From NCBI GenBank assembly GCA_934654765.1, contig CAKUGX010000044.1, forward strand, positions 1 through 14,112: a stretch of 14,112 bases of DNA. Reading direction: 5' to 3'. A program made the translations under genes and the position numbers. Under the pieces are notes generated by a model. That model worked only from the letters and a program-made list of their open reading frames with translations. It was not told where the DNA came from and did not search any database. Below are positions 6,764-14,112 of the stretch, one piece after another (positions within the stretch are counted from its first letter, which is position 1; every line of letters starts with the position of its first letter). Source of the stretch: an uncultured Collinsella sp. (lineage in GTDB: Bacteria; Actinomycetota; Coriobacteriia; Coriobacteriales; Coriobacteriaceae).

Positions 6764-6977
6764 AGCTCTACCCTCGCCAATTCTTTAAGAAGCCTTTACG
6801 TTTCCGTGTAATTCCCGTCCATTATCGCGCAGGTCGCCACTCCATTGCGCAACACCGCCACACGTGCGCGTTATTATGGCTGGTTGTTGTACGCAGCCCT
6901 CAAATGCTGCGCATATCTTGGTAACAATCGGGTAAACCCCCGCTTTCGTAGGTTCTAAGTTTGTGAGGAGTCTCAGC
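6764..6977. promoter_or_regulatory. Divergent promoter region between nitroreductase and LTA synthase genes
   Basis: This 214-bp gap must hold the promoters of both divergent genes and is less GC-rich than the flanking genes. For the minus strand a GATAAT at 6826-6821 could be a -10, about 58 bases before the nitroreductase ATG. For the plus strand TATTAT at 6872-6877 could be a -10. Neither has a convincing -35 at the right distance. The LTA synthase SD (GAGGAG) is at 6965-6970. Confidence 0.3.
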
Positions 6978-9278
6978 ATGTTCGCAGCCGCTATCTCGCT
7001 CGTCGGTCTTGCGGCGACCGTCTACCTTGTTTTGCGCGAGGCCAAGGCCATTCGCGCCCAGTCGGGCACCGTCGCCAAAAGTGCTCTTGGATGGAGCGTT
7101 GCCTTTGGCCTGTTCCAGCTCTTTTTGACCGTCTGGGGCGCCATTGGCCTCGTGGCGCAAAACGAGCCGCTCGCCTTTGTGATGCTCATCCTGACCAACG
7201 CCATTCTCACCGGCTGCGCCTGGGCGAGCATCGCCCGCGATCGCATCGCACCGCGCGTCTTTGCGTTCGCCTCAACCGACGCCCCCGCCCCCACGGGCAA
7301 GCTCGCCCGCCTGCGTGGCGCCTTTGTGGGCCACCCGCTCGTCGCCTCCGTGCTGTGCCTGCTGCTCGCCGGCGTCTTTGCGCTGCTGGGCATGGAGATC
7401 TCGTCCAACCACGACTTTACCTGGGTCTACCCCCTGTGCATCCTGCTCGAGTGGGCCATCATCACCGTGCTCATGGCCGGTCTGTTCTTCCTGTTCCAGC
7501 GCCACGGCGCGGCTCCCGCCGTCCTGACCTTCGCCCTCTTTGTCCTGGGCATTGCCGAGTTCTTCGTCATCACGTTTAAATCCATGCCCATCCAGCCGGG
7601 CGACCTTTCGGCCATCTCCACCGCCGCCGCAGTCGCCGGCAACGGCTACACCTTCTCGATCTCGCTGTTCTGCGTGCTGTCCATGGGCTTTACCGCCATC
7701 GGCATGCTGCTGTGCGAGTACGCCGGCCTGGTAGCGCCGCATCGCCAGAAGGGCGCCGCCAACGCCAAGCGCATGCTGCTCACCAACCTGCTCGTGGCCG
7801 TGCTGTGCCTGGGCGGCGTGACCGCGCATGTCACGCTCATCGACTACTACAACACCCTCGGTATCACCGTGTACACCTGGCGCCCGCTCGAGAGCTACTG
7901 GCGCGAGGGTTACCTGCCCGCCTTTATTAGCGCGGCGCAGTCCATCAAGCCGCCCAAACCCGCCGACTACTCCGTCGACGACGCCAAGGCCACGCTCAAA
8001 AAGTACGCCAAGGCCTACGACAAGTCCGACGCCGCCAAGAGCGACGAGCGCGCTGCCGCTAAGGAGCAGTTCGACAGCGAGAAGCCCACGGTCATCGCAA
8101 TCATGAACGAGACCTTCTCGGACCTTTCCATCTACCAGAATATGCGCGCCGGCTACGAGGGCCCGCAGTACTTTAAGAGCCTGTCCAACTGTCTCAGCCG
8201 CGGCAAGCTCTACGTGAGTGCCTACGGCGGCGGCACCGCCAATACCGAGTTTGAGTTCCTGACCGGCAACTCCATGACCAACCTGGGCTCGGGCGTGTAC
8301 CCGTACACCATCTACAACATGGAGACGACCGAGAACCTGGCCGAGCAGTTCAAGTCGCTCGGCTACGCCACCACGGCCATGCACCCCAACCATGCGACCA
8401 ACTGGAACCGCGAGAATGTGTACAAGGACTTTGGCTTTGACCAGTTCCTGTCCATCAACGACTTCCAGGGTGCCGATACTCTGCGCGGCATGGTGACCGA
8501 CCAGGCCACCTACGACAAGATTCTTGAGCTGCTCGACCAGAACGCCGACCCGCAGTTCATCTTCGATGTGACCATGCAGAACCACTCGGGCTACGACACG
8601 GGCCTGGTGCCGCTCGACAAGCAGGTGCACCTGAATATCGACACGACCGATCTGGACGCCAAGACCGTCGAGGACGGCACGCTGTCCGACGTCGACGAGT
8701 ATGTCTCGTGCATCGAGCAGTCCGACCAGGCGCTGCGCTACTTCCTCAACGCCCTGAGCAAGCTCGACCGCAAGGTGGTCGTGGTGTTCTGGGGCGACCA
8801 CCAGCCGTTCTTCCCGTCCAAGTTCAACGACAAGTGGTTTACCGACGAGGACGACGCCACGCACCAGGAGCGCCTGTGGCAGACCGACTACATCATCTGG
8901 GCTAACTACGACGTCGCCGGCTGCGACCAGACGAGCGAGACCGACGACCTGTCCACCAACTACCTGTCCACCCAGCTCATGCAGCTGATCGGCGCGCCGC
9001 TTTCCGACTACCAGAAGGCGCACATGACGCTGCGCGAGTCGCTGCCCGCCATCAACTCGGTGGGCTACGAGGACGCCAGCCTGCGCTGGGCGCTCTCCTC
9101 CAACGTCACCGGTGACGACGCCGTTGCCGCTGCCGCCACCAAGGCGCGCGAGGATTACGCCAAGATGCAGTACTACGAGATGTTCCGCGACGGCAAGAAC
9201 GTCTACACCGAGCACTTCCAGACCGAGGCCAACGAGACCGACCCCAACCTGGCGCCGGGTACGACCAAGATCAAGTAG
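6978..9278 (+). CDS. LTA synthase-family membrane sulfatase (glycerol-phosphate transferase)
   Basis: A 766-residue membrane enzyme of the LtaS/alkaline phosphatase superfamily. Members transfer glycerol phosphate from phosphatidylglycerol to a glycolipid or glycan outside the cell. The first half has about seven or more hydrophobic segments and the loop KSMPIQPGDLSAI typical of LtaS-like proteins; a Lys/Ala/Asp-rich linker (about 330-370) follows. The external catalytic domain shows E378 in MNETFSDLS (metal ligand), T420 in GGGTANTEFEFLTG (matching the catalytic Thr of LtaS), H536 in TMQNHSGYDTG, and D607/H608 in FWGDHQPFF (metal ligands). All key residues are present, so it is likely active. 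The start is the ATG at 6978, with GAGGAG 7 bases upstream; the frame's GTG at 6963 overlaps that SD. It is a single gene that ends convergently with the surface protein. Product (LTA, another glycerol-phosphate polymer, or glycan decoration) is unresolved. Confidence 0.88.
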   Translation: MFAAAISLVGLAATVYLVLREAKAIRAQSGTVAKSALGWSVAFGLFQLFLTVWGAIGLVAQNEPLAFVMLILTNAILTGCAWASIARDRIAPRVFAFASTDAPAPTGKLARLRGAFVGHPLVASVLCLLLAGVFALLGMEISSNHDFTWVYPLCILLEWAIITVLMAGLFFLFQRHGAAPAVLTFALFVLGIAEFFVITFKSMPIQPGDLSAISTAAAVAGNGYTFSISLFCVLSMGFTAIGMLLCEYAGLVAPHRQKGAANAKRMLLTNLLVAVLCLGGVTAHVTLIDYYNTLGITVYTWRPLESYWREGYLPAFISAAQSIKPPKPADYSVDDAKATLKKYAKAYDKSDAAKSDERAAAKEQFDSEKPTVIAIMNETFSDLSIYQNMRAGYEGPQYFKSLSNCLSRGKLYVSAYGGGTANTEFEFLTGNSMTNLGSGVYPYTIYNMETTENLAEQFKSLGYATTAMHPNHATNWNRENVYKDFGFDQFLSINDFQGADTLRGMVTDQATYDKILELLDQNADPQFIFDVTMQNHSGYDTGLVPLDKQVHLNIDTTDLDAKTVEDGTLSDVDEYVSCIEQSDQALRYFLNALSKLDRKVVVVFWGDHQPFFPSKFNDKWFTDEDDATHQERLWQTDYIIWANYDVAGCDQTSETDDLSTNYLSTQLMQLIGAPLSDYQKAHMTLRESLPAINSVGYEDASLRWALSSNVTGDDAVAAAATKAREDYAKMQYYEMFRDGKNVYTEHFQTEANETDPNLAPGTTKIK

Positions 9279-9297
9279 CGGGGATCAAGTAACGGGG
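9270..9297. repeat. 14-bp tandem duplication at the LTA synthase stop codon
   Basis: ATCAAGTAGCGGGG (9270-9283) is followed at once by ATCAAGTAACGGGG (9284-9297), with one difference. The first copy holds the codons for the last Ile-Lys and the TAG stop. It looks like a recent slippage or insertion-linked duplication. Confidence 0.7.
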
Positions 9298-9307
9298 TCG
9301 GGGGCCC

Positions 9308-9441
9308 GGCGCAGGCGGGGAGGCCGGAGGGGCGAAGTTCGCTGCTCTACAGTCCTGCTCGCACGGAGAGCACATTAAGTGCTCTCCGGCTCGTGCGGAA
9401 CTCGCGACGAACTTCGCCCCTCCGGCCTCCCCGTCTGCGCC
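9308..9441. repeat. 134-nt fold-back element (long inverted repeat with inner hairpin)
   Basis: Outer arms of 34 bp at 9308-9341 and 9408-9441 match at 33 positions. Inside, a perfect 10-bp stem CGGAGAGCAC (9364-9373) and GTGCTCTCCG (9379-9388) closes an ATTAA loop. The single-strand form is one long rod with an internal loop. It lies 29 bases after the LTA synthase stop. No T-run follows and no coding frame fits. It could be a MITE-like element without a visible target duplication, a processing or stability structure for the upstream mRNA, or a regulatory RNA. Confidence 0.8.
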
Positions 9442-9522
9442 CCTCACCCGTTGCGGGTTGAGTGGGCTGATGAGAAACTGCGCTCGCCTCACAGTAGAAG
9501 CGTGGCCTGTCATGCGTATCGA

Positions 9523-9570
9523 GAAAACTGTGTCCCACTCTGCGCGCGCCGATTGTGGGATGGACTTTCC
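9523..9570. repeat. Single unit of the 46-bp palindromic repeat family
   Basis: GAAAACTGTGTCCCACTCTG at the left and TGTGGGATGGACTTTCC at the right form imperfect inverted arms. It aligns with the units at 13872-14095 (GGAAACTGCATCCCA...GGGACGCATTTTCC) in the same orientation, including the asymmetric centre CCCACTxTG-GCGC-ATT-GGGA. It stands in the gap downstream of the surface-protein gene, just beyond its terminator. Confidence 0.7.
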
Positions 9571-9592
9571 GGTTGCGGAGACTTCAGTTGAG

Positions 9593-9631
9593 AAAACCCG
9601 GGTAGCCAAGTTGTTTGGCTACCCGGGTTTT
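9593..9631. terminator. Strong bidirectional intrinsic terminator
   Basis: A perfect 17-bp stem (AAAACCCGGGTAGCCAA at 9593-9609, its complement at 9615-9631) closes a 5-base loop GTTGT. The stem ends in A/T runs on both sides, so it gives a T-tract in each direction. It starts 27 bases after the stop of the minus-strand surface protein and also lies on the convergent path of the LTA synthase transcript. Confidence 0.92.
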
Positions 9632-9658
9632 TGGGTTGTCGATATGTTCGACTGGCTA

Positions 9659-12600
9659 CTAGTGGGTCTTGCGGCGCTTGATCAGCATGATGAGGGCTAT
9701 CACTACGAGCGTTGCTCCCGCTGCTGCTGCGATGGCGACCATGGCGAACGTTTGGTCGCCGGTGTTTGCGAGGTTCTTCGCTGTGGTCGTAGTATCGACC
9801 TTGGTGTCGGTCTTAGCTCCGTTGTCGGACTTGGGCTTGTCCGGGTTCGTCGGGGTCTCAGGAGTCTCGGGGTCCTTTGAGCCTTCGGAATCGGTTGGGC
9901 CGGCGGTGTTTACCAGCGTATGGTCCAGGAACTTCTTGGCGCCCGCACTTGCCTGTGAGAACAGGCGGCGCGTGCGGATCGGGGTGGCGTTCACCGTTGT
10001 GGGCGCCGTCTCCTCGGCCTCGATATTCACGAGCGTCGTGCCGGTGTCGAGGCCCACGTCGTTGTATCCCACGTGGCAGTAGTACTGCGCACCGTCATCG
10101 TCTGCGGTCAGGTCAATCTCGAGCTTCGAGGCCGTTCCAGCCGCGAGGTTGCCATCGGCACCCACGAGCTTAAACTCTGTCTCGCCGCGGCCCTTGCGGT
10201 ACCACATATAGGTCGGTGCCAGCTCTGTTTCGCTATCGTCGGCACCGAGTTGCTTCACATGGCCAATCGCCGAGAGCGTCAGGTGGCTTCCCGCCGTGCG
10301 CTCAACCGAAGAGTCGTATCCAAGATCCGACCCCTCCGCAGCATCCGCCGCAGGTCCGCTCACGGTCATCGTCATGCCATCGGGCATGGTCTTGACCGTG
10401 ATGATTGCCGAGCGAATACCTGTTTCGGTCGTGGATCCATTCTTAACGGCGGCGATGGCGAATCGATACTCCGTATTGGGCTGCAGCCCATCCCACTTGA
10501 GCGAGGTCTGCGTGTTGTCGGCAATCTTCCAGCTGTTCACGACGGCGTCCGCCGCATTGCTCTGCAGCATACCCACGCCGTAGCTAAAGCCATCCTTCTT
10601 TGCGAGCACGTCATCCCAGCTAAACGTAACACTGGTCGAATCAACGGCGTTTGCTGTAAAGCCCGTCACGGCCGGCGCTTCGGGCATCTCGACATCCTTG
10701 ACGTCATAGCCCACGATCCAGAACTGATCAGTGTCCTTGGTGCCGAGCTTGTCGCCCGAGCTGGCCTCGAACTTGTCGACATCCACCGCGTTGACGCCCA
10801 GGCGCCACGCAAAGCCGTACTTATCCTTCGCGGCCTCGGGCAGGTTGTCGACGGTGCCGCCGTATTCGGTCGATTCACTCGAGGAGTTACCCGTAGTAAA
10901 GCCGGCGTTGGCACCAAAGCACAGGCCGCCAAATAACTCGTGCTTTGCAAGCTTCGCGCCCATGACAACGCTGCCGTTCAGCGTAAAGCCGTACTCAAAC
11001 TCCTGCTCCTCGCCCTCCTCGACTTCGATGGTCTGCTCAATGCTCGCCCCCGACTGCGCGACGGCGCCGTTAAACCCATCGTGCGTGTAGGCGCGCGTTA
11101 CGCCAGGCTTGCCCAGGCCAAAGGAATCCCCAACGGGAGTCTCGCCGTTGAGCGTCGTTTGATAGGTTCCGGGTTCTCCCGACCGGTTGGTCAAAAAGTA
11201 GCTGAGCGGCGTCATATTGTGCTGTTTGGCAATGCGGTCATAGGCCTCGACATTAACGACCGAGGTCTGCGCGCCGAGCGACACGGGCGCCGCCATCACG
11301 CCCTTGCCACCAGTTTCCTCATTTTCGATCTCGTACTCGTAATAGACCATCGGAATCGTGTAGAGCACGGCCTTGTCGCCTTCACCGGCATGCGACTCAT
11401 AACTTACGCTGGCGCTCACTGTGCGTTCGCTCCGGTAGTCATAGCATCCCTCGGCGGCAAAATCGACCGAAGCATTCATCGCGACCAGGGGCGGACCGGT
11501 CTGTACCTCGACGGCAACGCCCAACTCGGCGCCAATGGTATAGCCCTGGGATGTCCCCGTGCCCTTTCCCTCTCCGTATGACGTGCCGCCCAGCACCAGA
11601 TAGCCGTATGCCTGCTCCAAATCCTCAACATAGGGAGCATCCTGCAGCACAGCGAGCACGCGCGGGTTGGTATAGACCTTGTAGCGGTCCTTGTACGTAA
11701 TCTTGACGCTGTCGTTGTCGACATCGGGCAGCGCGAGCGAGATAAATGTGCCGTAGGTAGTGCCGCGACGGTTGCTCTCGCTAATCACCTGCTCCTCGCC
11801 GCGGCGCACCTTTCCGTTCTCGTCGAGCGAAAAATGCGAGGCGGTCATCCAATAGTAGTCATCGTTCTTGCGCAGGTCCTCGTCGCGGTGCTTACCCACC
11901 ACGGCGATAAAGCTCTCGTTATAGCGGTCCGAACCCGAGACGCTGCCCGCCTTAACATCGCTGATCCACACCTGCTCGATACCCTTGTGATCATGCTTGT
12001 TGCTACTGTTGTATTGCTGGCCGCTCATGCTCATGGTTCCGACCATAGAACCCAAGCCCTGGGCCCCGCTCTGCGCCGTGTTGCAGGCAAAGTCGCGGAA
12101 CACATCGCCGCCCACGAGCACCTCGTCGACCGCCGGCTGCTCGGACAGACCGTCAAGGTTGGCAGTGGCAAGGGCAATAGGTGCCAAGGTGCACGGATAG
12201 CGCTTATCCTGAGCACTATCCTTCCATGCGCTGTTGGGCACATGCATCAGTCCATAGGAGGCGAGGAGCCCGTCTCTGTATTCCTTGCAATCGGATAGTT
12301 TGAACTCGCCAGACTCCGAGTCAAAATACGCGTAGCGGTACAGCGCGCCGTACAGCTCCTTGCTGCCGTCATAGGCGTCGTAATCAAAAGCGCTGCGTTG
12401 CCAGTCATAGCCCGCAAGAATAAGGCCCGTGACGGTTTCACCCGTCTTCTTTCCTTCTTCATCGTAGGCGGCAAACGTGCCGAACGTCGCATTCGCAGCG
12501 ACCATGGTCTTGCCGTTCGCGGAGAGGGAGATTGCGCCCGCGTCACCCAGAGCATCGACATGGACGAGTGCACCCTTGGATGCATCCCACGAGAACAGCT

Positions 12601-13747
12601 CGCAATGCGTTGACTTGGCGATATTCTTTTTGCCGTAGGGTGCCGATACCACGATGGCGAGGTCATCGCAAAAATCGCGGTCGAGGTCTCCGGCAGCCAG
12701 CGAAACGACAGGAGCTGACTGCAGCTGCGTCCAAGAGTCGTTCCCGCCCTCGTTGTGCGTGGTGTAGTCCGCGGCGTTACCGGCGTCGATTTTGACGACA
12801 CTCTGCCTCCAGTTGCCGCCCTCCAGGTCGTACATATCGACTACAGCCTTACGCACGCCGCTCTCGTCGACATAGCAGCCCGCATAGACAAAAAGCTCGT
12901 CCACGCCGTCACCATCGACATCGCCCGCCTCGACATCAAAGACGGCGTCGTGCTCTTGCAGGTAGCCGGCGTTCAGATACTTAAAACGGCCTCCGTCCAG
13001 CATATTGGTGTTGACCGTCACCGGCAGGCGCGTATCAAGGCTGCGCGTGCGCCCGTTGCTAAACGAATAGAGGACCAGCTCAACCTTTCCGGCGTACGAC
13101 TTGCCGTCGATCGTCGTGGAAGAACTATCGCCGTAGGCACGAAGCTCGGCAACGCGGCTCTTTTTGCCTGTACTGGCATCGCTGCAGAACTCAACGCTTG
13201 TGGCGTGAATGCCCGAGAAGCCGTTATTGTCGTTGGCGAGCACCGTCGAGGACCCGTTGTTGCTCAGGTACGACCAGTCACCGCCACCGTAGTCGCTATG
13301 CTTGTAGAGGTCGCTGTTCGTATCGAAATTGTTGACGTTTTGCCAGAACTTTGCGGCGCCCCACACACTTCCATAGCCATCGGTAAGTTTGCTGCTGCCG
13401 CCAATGTCGCCGCGCTCGACGTTCTCGAGCTTGTCGCGCAGAGTGTAGCGATTGCCATGGCTACCGTTAGCTGCCATATAGACCTCGCTGCGCGTGGCAA
13501 ACGTCGTGGGAGCACTGGTGGAATAGGGGCCAACGGTATCGGCCGGAATGTCCTCGCTCGTGCCCAGGCCCAGGTCGCTATAGTCCTGCTCGGTCATATC
13601 GGTGATCTCAGGCGTGTCGGCCGCCTGGGCAGTCTGGGGCGCGGCCGTGAAGCAGGCGGCGCTCGCAGCGATCAACGCAGCAAGCGCCGCCGTCCCAACA
13701 AGCGGGATTTTCGACAACCGACGAATGTGGGGGTATGGAACGTGCAT
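9659..13747 (-). CDS. Large secreted, sortase-anchored surface protein (FG-GAP-like motifs, FN3-like, LANTG signal)
   Basis: Product of 1362 residues, exported and wall-anchored. The start is the ATG at 13747, with GAGG 6 bases upstream. Signal peptide at 1-42 (basic HIRRLSK, hydrophobic VGTAALAALIAASAACF, cleavage after AQA). FG-GAP-like Ca-binding motifs occur at about residue 275 (AGDVDGDGVDELFVYAG), 352 (AGDLDRDFCDDLAIVV), 529 (ANLDGLSEQPAVDEVLVGG) and 671 (LPDVDNDSVKITYKD), which suggests a beta-propeller-like N-terminal half. An unrecognised central region (about 730-1015) has alternating polar and hydrophobic strands and the acidic stretch EVEEGEEQEFEYGF. An FN3-like domain (about 1019-1117), an Ig-like region with the YYCHVGY strand (about 1120-1245), a Pro/Thr/Lys-rich spacer (about 1282-1322), LANTG at 1326-1330, a membrane helix and RRKTH complete it. 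LAXTG is the motif of class E sortases. Likely adhesin or binding protein; ligand unknown. Confidence 0.9.
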   Translation of the reverse strand: MHVPYPHIRRLSKIPLVGTAALAALIAASAACFTAAPQTAQAADTPEITDMTEQDYSDLGLGTSEDIPADTVGPYSTSAPTTFATRSEVYMAANGSHGNRYTLRDKLENVERGDIGGSSKLTDGYGSVWGAAKFWQNVNNFDTNSDLYKHSDYGGGDWSYLSNNGSSTVLANDNNGFSGIHATSVEFCSDASTGKKSRVAELRAYGDSSSTTIDGKSYAGKVELVLYSFSNGRTRSLDTRLPVTVNTNMLDGGRFKYLNAGYLQEHDAVFDVEAGDVDGDGVDELFVYAGCYVDESGVRKAVVDMYDLEGGNWRQSVVKIDAGNAADYTTHNEGGNDSWTQLQSAPVVSLAAGDLDRDFCDDLAIVVSAPYGKKNIAKSTHCELFSWDASKGALVHVDALGDAGAISLSANGKTMVAANATFGTFAAYDEEGKKTGETVTGLILAGYDWQRSAFDYDAYDGSKELYGALYRYAYFDSESGEFKLSDCKEYRDGLLASYGLMHVPNSAWKDSAQDKRYPCTLAPIALATANLDGLSEQPAVDEVLVGGDVFRDFACNTAQSGAQGLGSMVGTMSMSGQQYNSSNKHDHKGIEQVWISDVKAGSVSGSDRYNESFIAVVGKHRDEDLRKNDDYYWMTASHFSLDENGKVRRGEEQVISESNRRGTTYGTFISLALPDVDNDSVKITYKDRYKVYTNPRVLAVLQDAPYVEDLEQAYGYLVLGGTSYGEGKGTGTSQGYTIGAELGVAVEVQTGPPLVAMNASVDFAAEGCYDYRSERTVSASVSYESHAGEGDKAVLYTIPMVYYEYEIENEETGGKGVMAAPVSLGAQTSVVNVEAYDRIAKQHNMTPLSYFLTNRSGEPGTYQTTLNGETPVGDSFGLGKPGVTRAYTHDGFNGAVAQSGASIEQTIEVEEGEEQEFEYGFTLNGSVVMGAKLAKHELFGGLCFGANAGFTTGNSSSESTEYGGTVDNLPEAAKDKYGFAWRLGVNAVDVDKFEASSGDKLGTKDTDQFWIVGYDVKDVEMPEAPAVTGFTANAVDSTSVTFSWDDVLAKKDGFSYGVGMLQSNAADAVVNSWKIADNTQTSLKWDGLQPNTEYRFAIAAVKNGSTTETGIRSAIITVKTMPDGMTMTVSGPAADAAEGSDLGYDSSVERTAGSHLTLSAIGHVKQLGADDSETELAPTYMWYRKGRGETEFKLVGADGNLAAGTASKLEIDLTADDDGAQYYCHVGYNDVGLDTGTTLVNIEAEETAPTTVNATPIRTRRLFSQASAGAKKFLDHTLVNTAGPTDSEGSKDPETPETPTNPDKPKSDNGAKTDTKVDTTTTAKNLANTGDQTFAMVAIAAAAGATLVVIALIMLIKRRKTH

Positions 13748-13810
13748 GGGAGACCTCGCTTTACTCGAGTGGAGTCGGCTCATTTGCTCAAATGCTACGC
13801 CTGACACTCA

Positions 13811-14095
13811 AAATTCCGTGTCTCATTTTCGCCAACGGCGTGTCTCATTTTTGAGAATCCGAGATGCCGCAGGAATCTTATCCCAGCTCAAAGGCCATTT
13901 CTGGGATGTATTTTCCGTCGAGTGCCTCATCGGGAAACTGCATCCCATTTCAAGCGTCGATTCCGGGACGCACTTTCCCCTTAGACCCTCAACCGGAAAC
14001 CGCATCCCACTTTGAGCGCAAATTCCGGGACGCATTTTCCGAAAGCCTGCCCATCCGGAAAATGCGTCCCACTTTGGACGCATCCGGGCACGGAA
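13811..14095. repeat. Tandem array of ~46-bp imperfect palindromes, 61-62-bp period
   Basis: This stretch fills most of the 365 bases without a gene at the right end. Units start at 13872, 13933, 13995 and 14057. The first three end at 13916, 13978 and 14040; the fourth is clear only in its left half and its right half is rearranged. Consensus: left arm GGAAAxTGCRTCCCA, centre CTTTGAGCGCxxATT, right arm CCGGGACGCATTTTCC. The 16-bp spacers differ (13917-13932, 13979-13994, 14041-14056) but share a C-rich pattern. Degenerate half-units precede them: 13811-13831 matches the right half of unit 3 at 17 of 21 positions, and 13839-13868 resembles a collapsed unit. The array lies 64 bases upstream of the surface-protein start codon. 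I see no convincing gene or promoter in it. Confidence 0.8.
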
Positions 14096-14112
14096 CCATC
14101 GACCTATCAGGC

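Noticed and set aside
7272..9215. 647-residue minus-strand reading frame opposite the LTA synthase gene
   Set aside because: It is composed of Val/Gly/His/Leu-rich antisense sequence with no motif, while the plus strand has all catalytic residues of the family.
12755..13804. 349-residue plus-strand reading frame opposite the surface protein
   Set aside because: It is antisense to a protein with signal peptide, FG-GAP-like motifs and sorting signal, and has no recognisable domain or SD of its own.
13823..14083. 86-residue minus-strand reading frame (Met-Arg-Pro-Lys-Trp start)
   Set aside because: It lies wholly within the palindromic array. The repeat period is not a multiple of three, so repeated units fall in different frames, and there is no clear ribosome binding site.
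13872..14095. CRISPR array
   Set aside because: Repeats are long, imperfect palindromes (about 46 bp) that diverge between units, the spacers are only 16 bp and share a pattern, and no cas gene is in the window.

Overview
The window is high-GC bacterial DNA with actinobacterial gene content. The protein styles (an RlmK-type methyltransferase domain, a KdpD/KdpE pair beside Kup, a polyglycerol-phosphate synthase-like sulfatase, and a LAXTG-anchored surface protein) and the intergenic palindromes best fit Coriobacteriia, most likely a gut Collinsella. This placement is inferred from protein character; no rRNA or other marker gene is present.

Layout. (1) 1-915, plus strand: the C-terminal part of a 23S rRNA methyltransferase (RlmL/RlmK type), cut by the window edge. 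(2) 1010-5723, minus strand: a potassium block read in the order kup, a 56-residue one-helix membrane protein, a short kdpD lacking the usual N-terminal KdpD/Usp domains, and kdpE. No kdpFABC pump genes lie in this block, so the two-component pair may serve Kup here. Two putative control sites support this: an 11-bp-phased direct repeat (TTTATGC, 4 bases, TTTATGC) upstream of the kup promoter, and a terminator-like hairpin with two competing 5' arms just before the kdpD ribosome binding site. (3) 5891-6763, minus: an FMN nitroreductase-family enzyme. (4) 6978-9278, plus: an LTA synthase-family membrane sulfatase, divergent from the nitroreductase. (5) 9279-9658: 380 bases without a gene, holding a 134-nt fold-back element, one unit of a palindromic repeat family and a strong bidirectional terminator. 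(6) 9659-13747, minus: a 1362-residue secreted, wall-anchored protein with FG-GAP-like motifs, an unrecognised central region, an FN3-like domain, an Ig-like region and a LANTG sorting signal. (7) 13748-14112: no gene; a tandem array of about 46-bp imperfect palindromes with a 61-62-bp period.

The most unusual feature is the palindrome family. A four-unit array lies directly upstream of the surface-protein gene and a single related unit, in the same orientation, lies just downstream, so the 4.1-kb gene is bracketed by the same repeat. Two other intergenic hairpins (before kdpD and after the nitroreductase gene) share a different core built around AAGGG(G)AC...CCTTTGT. The long plus-strand frames opposite kup, the surface protein, and the minus-strand frame opposite the LTA synthase gene are antisense shadows.
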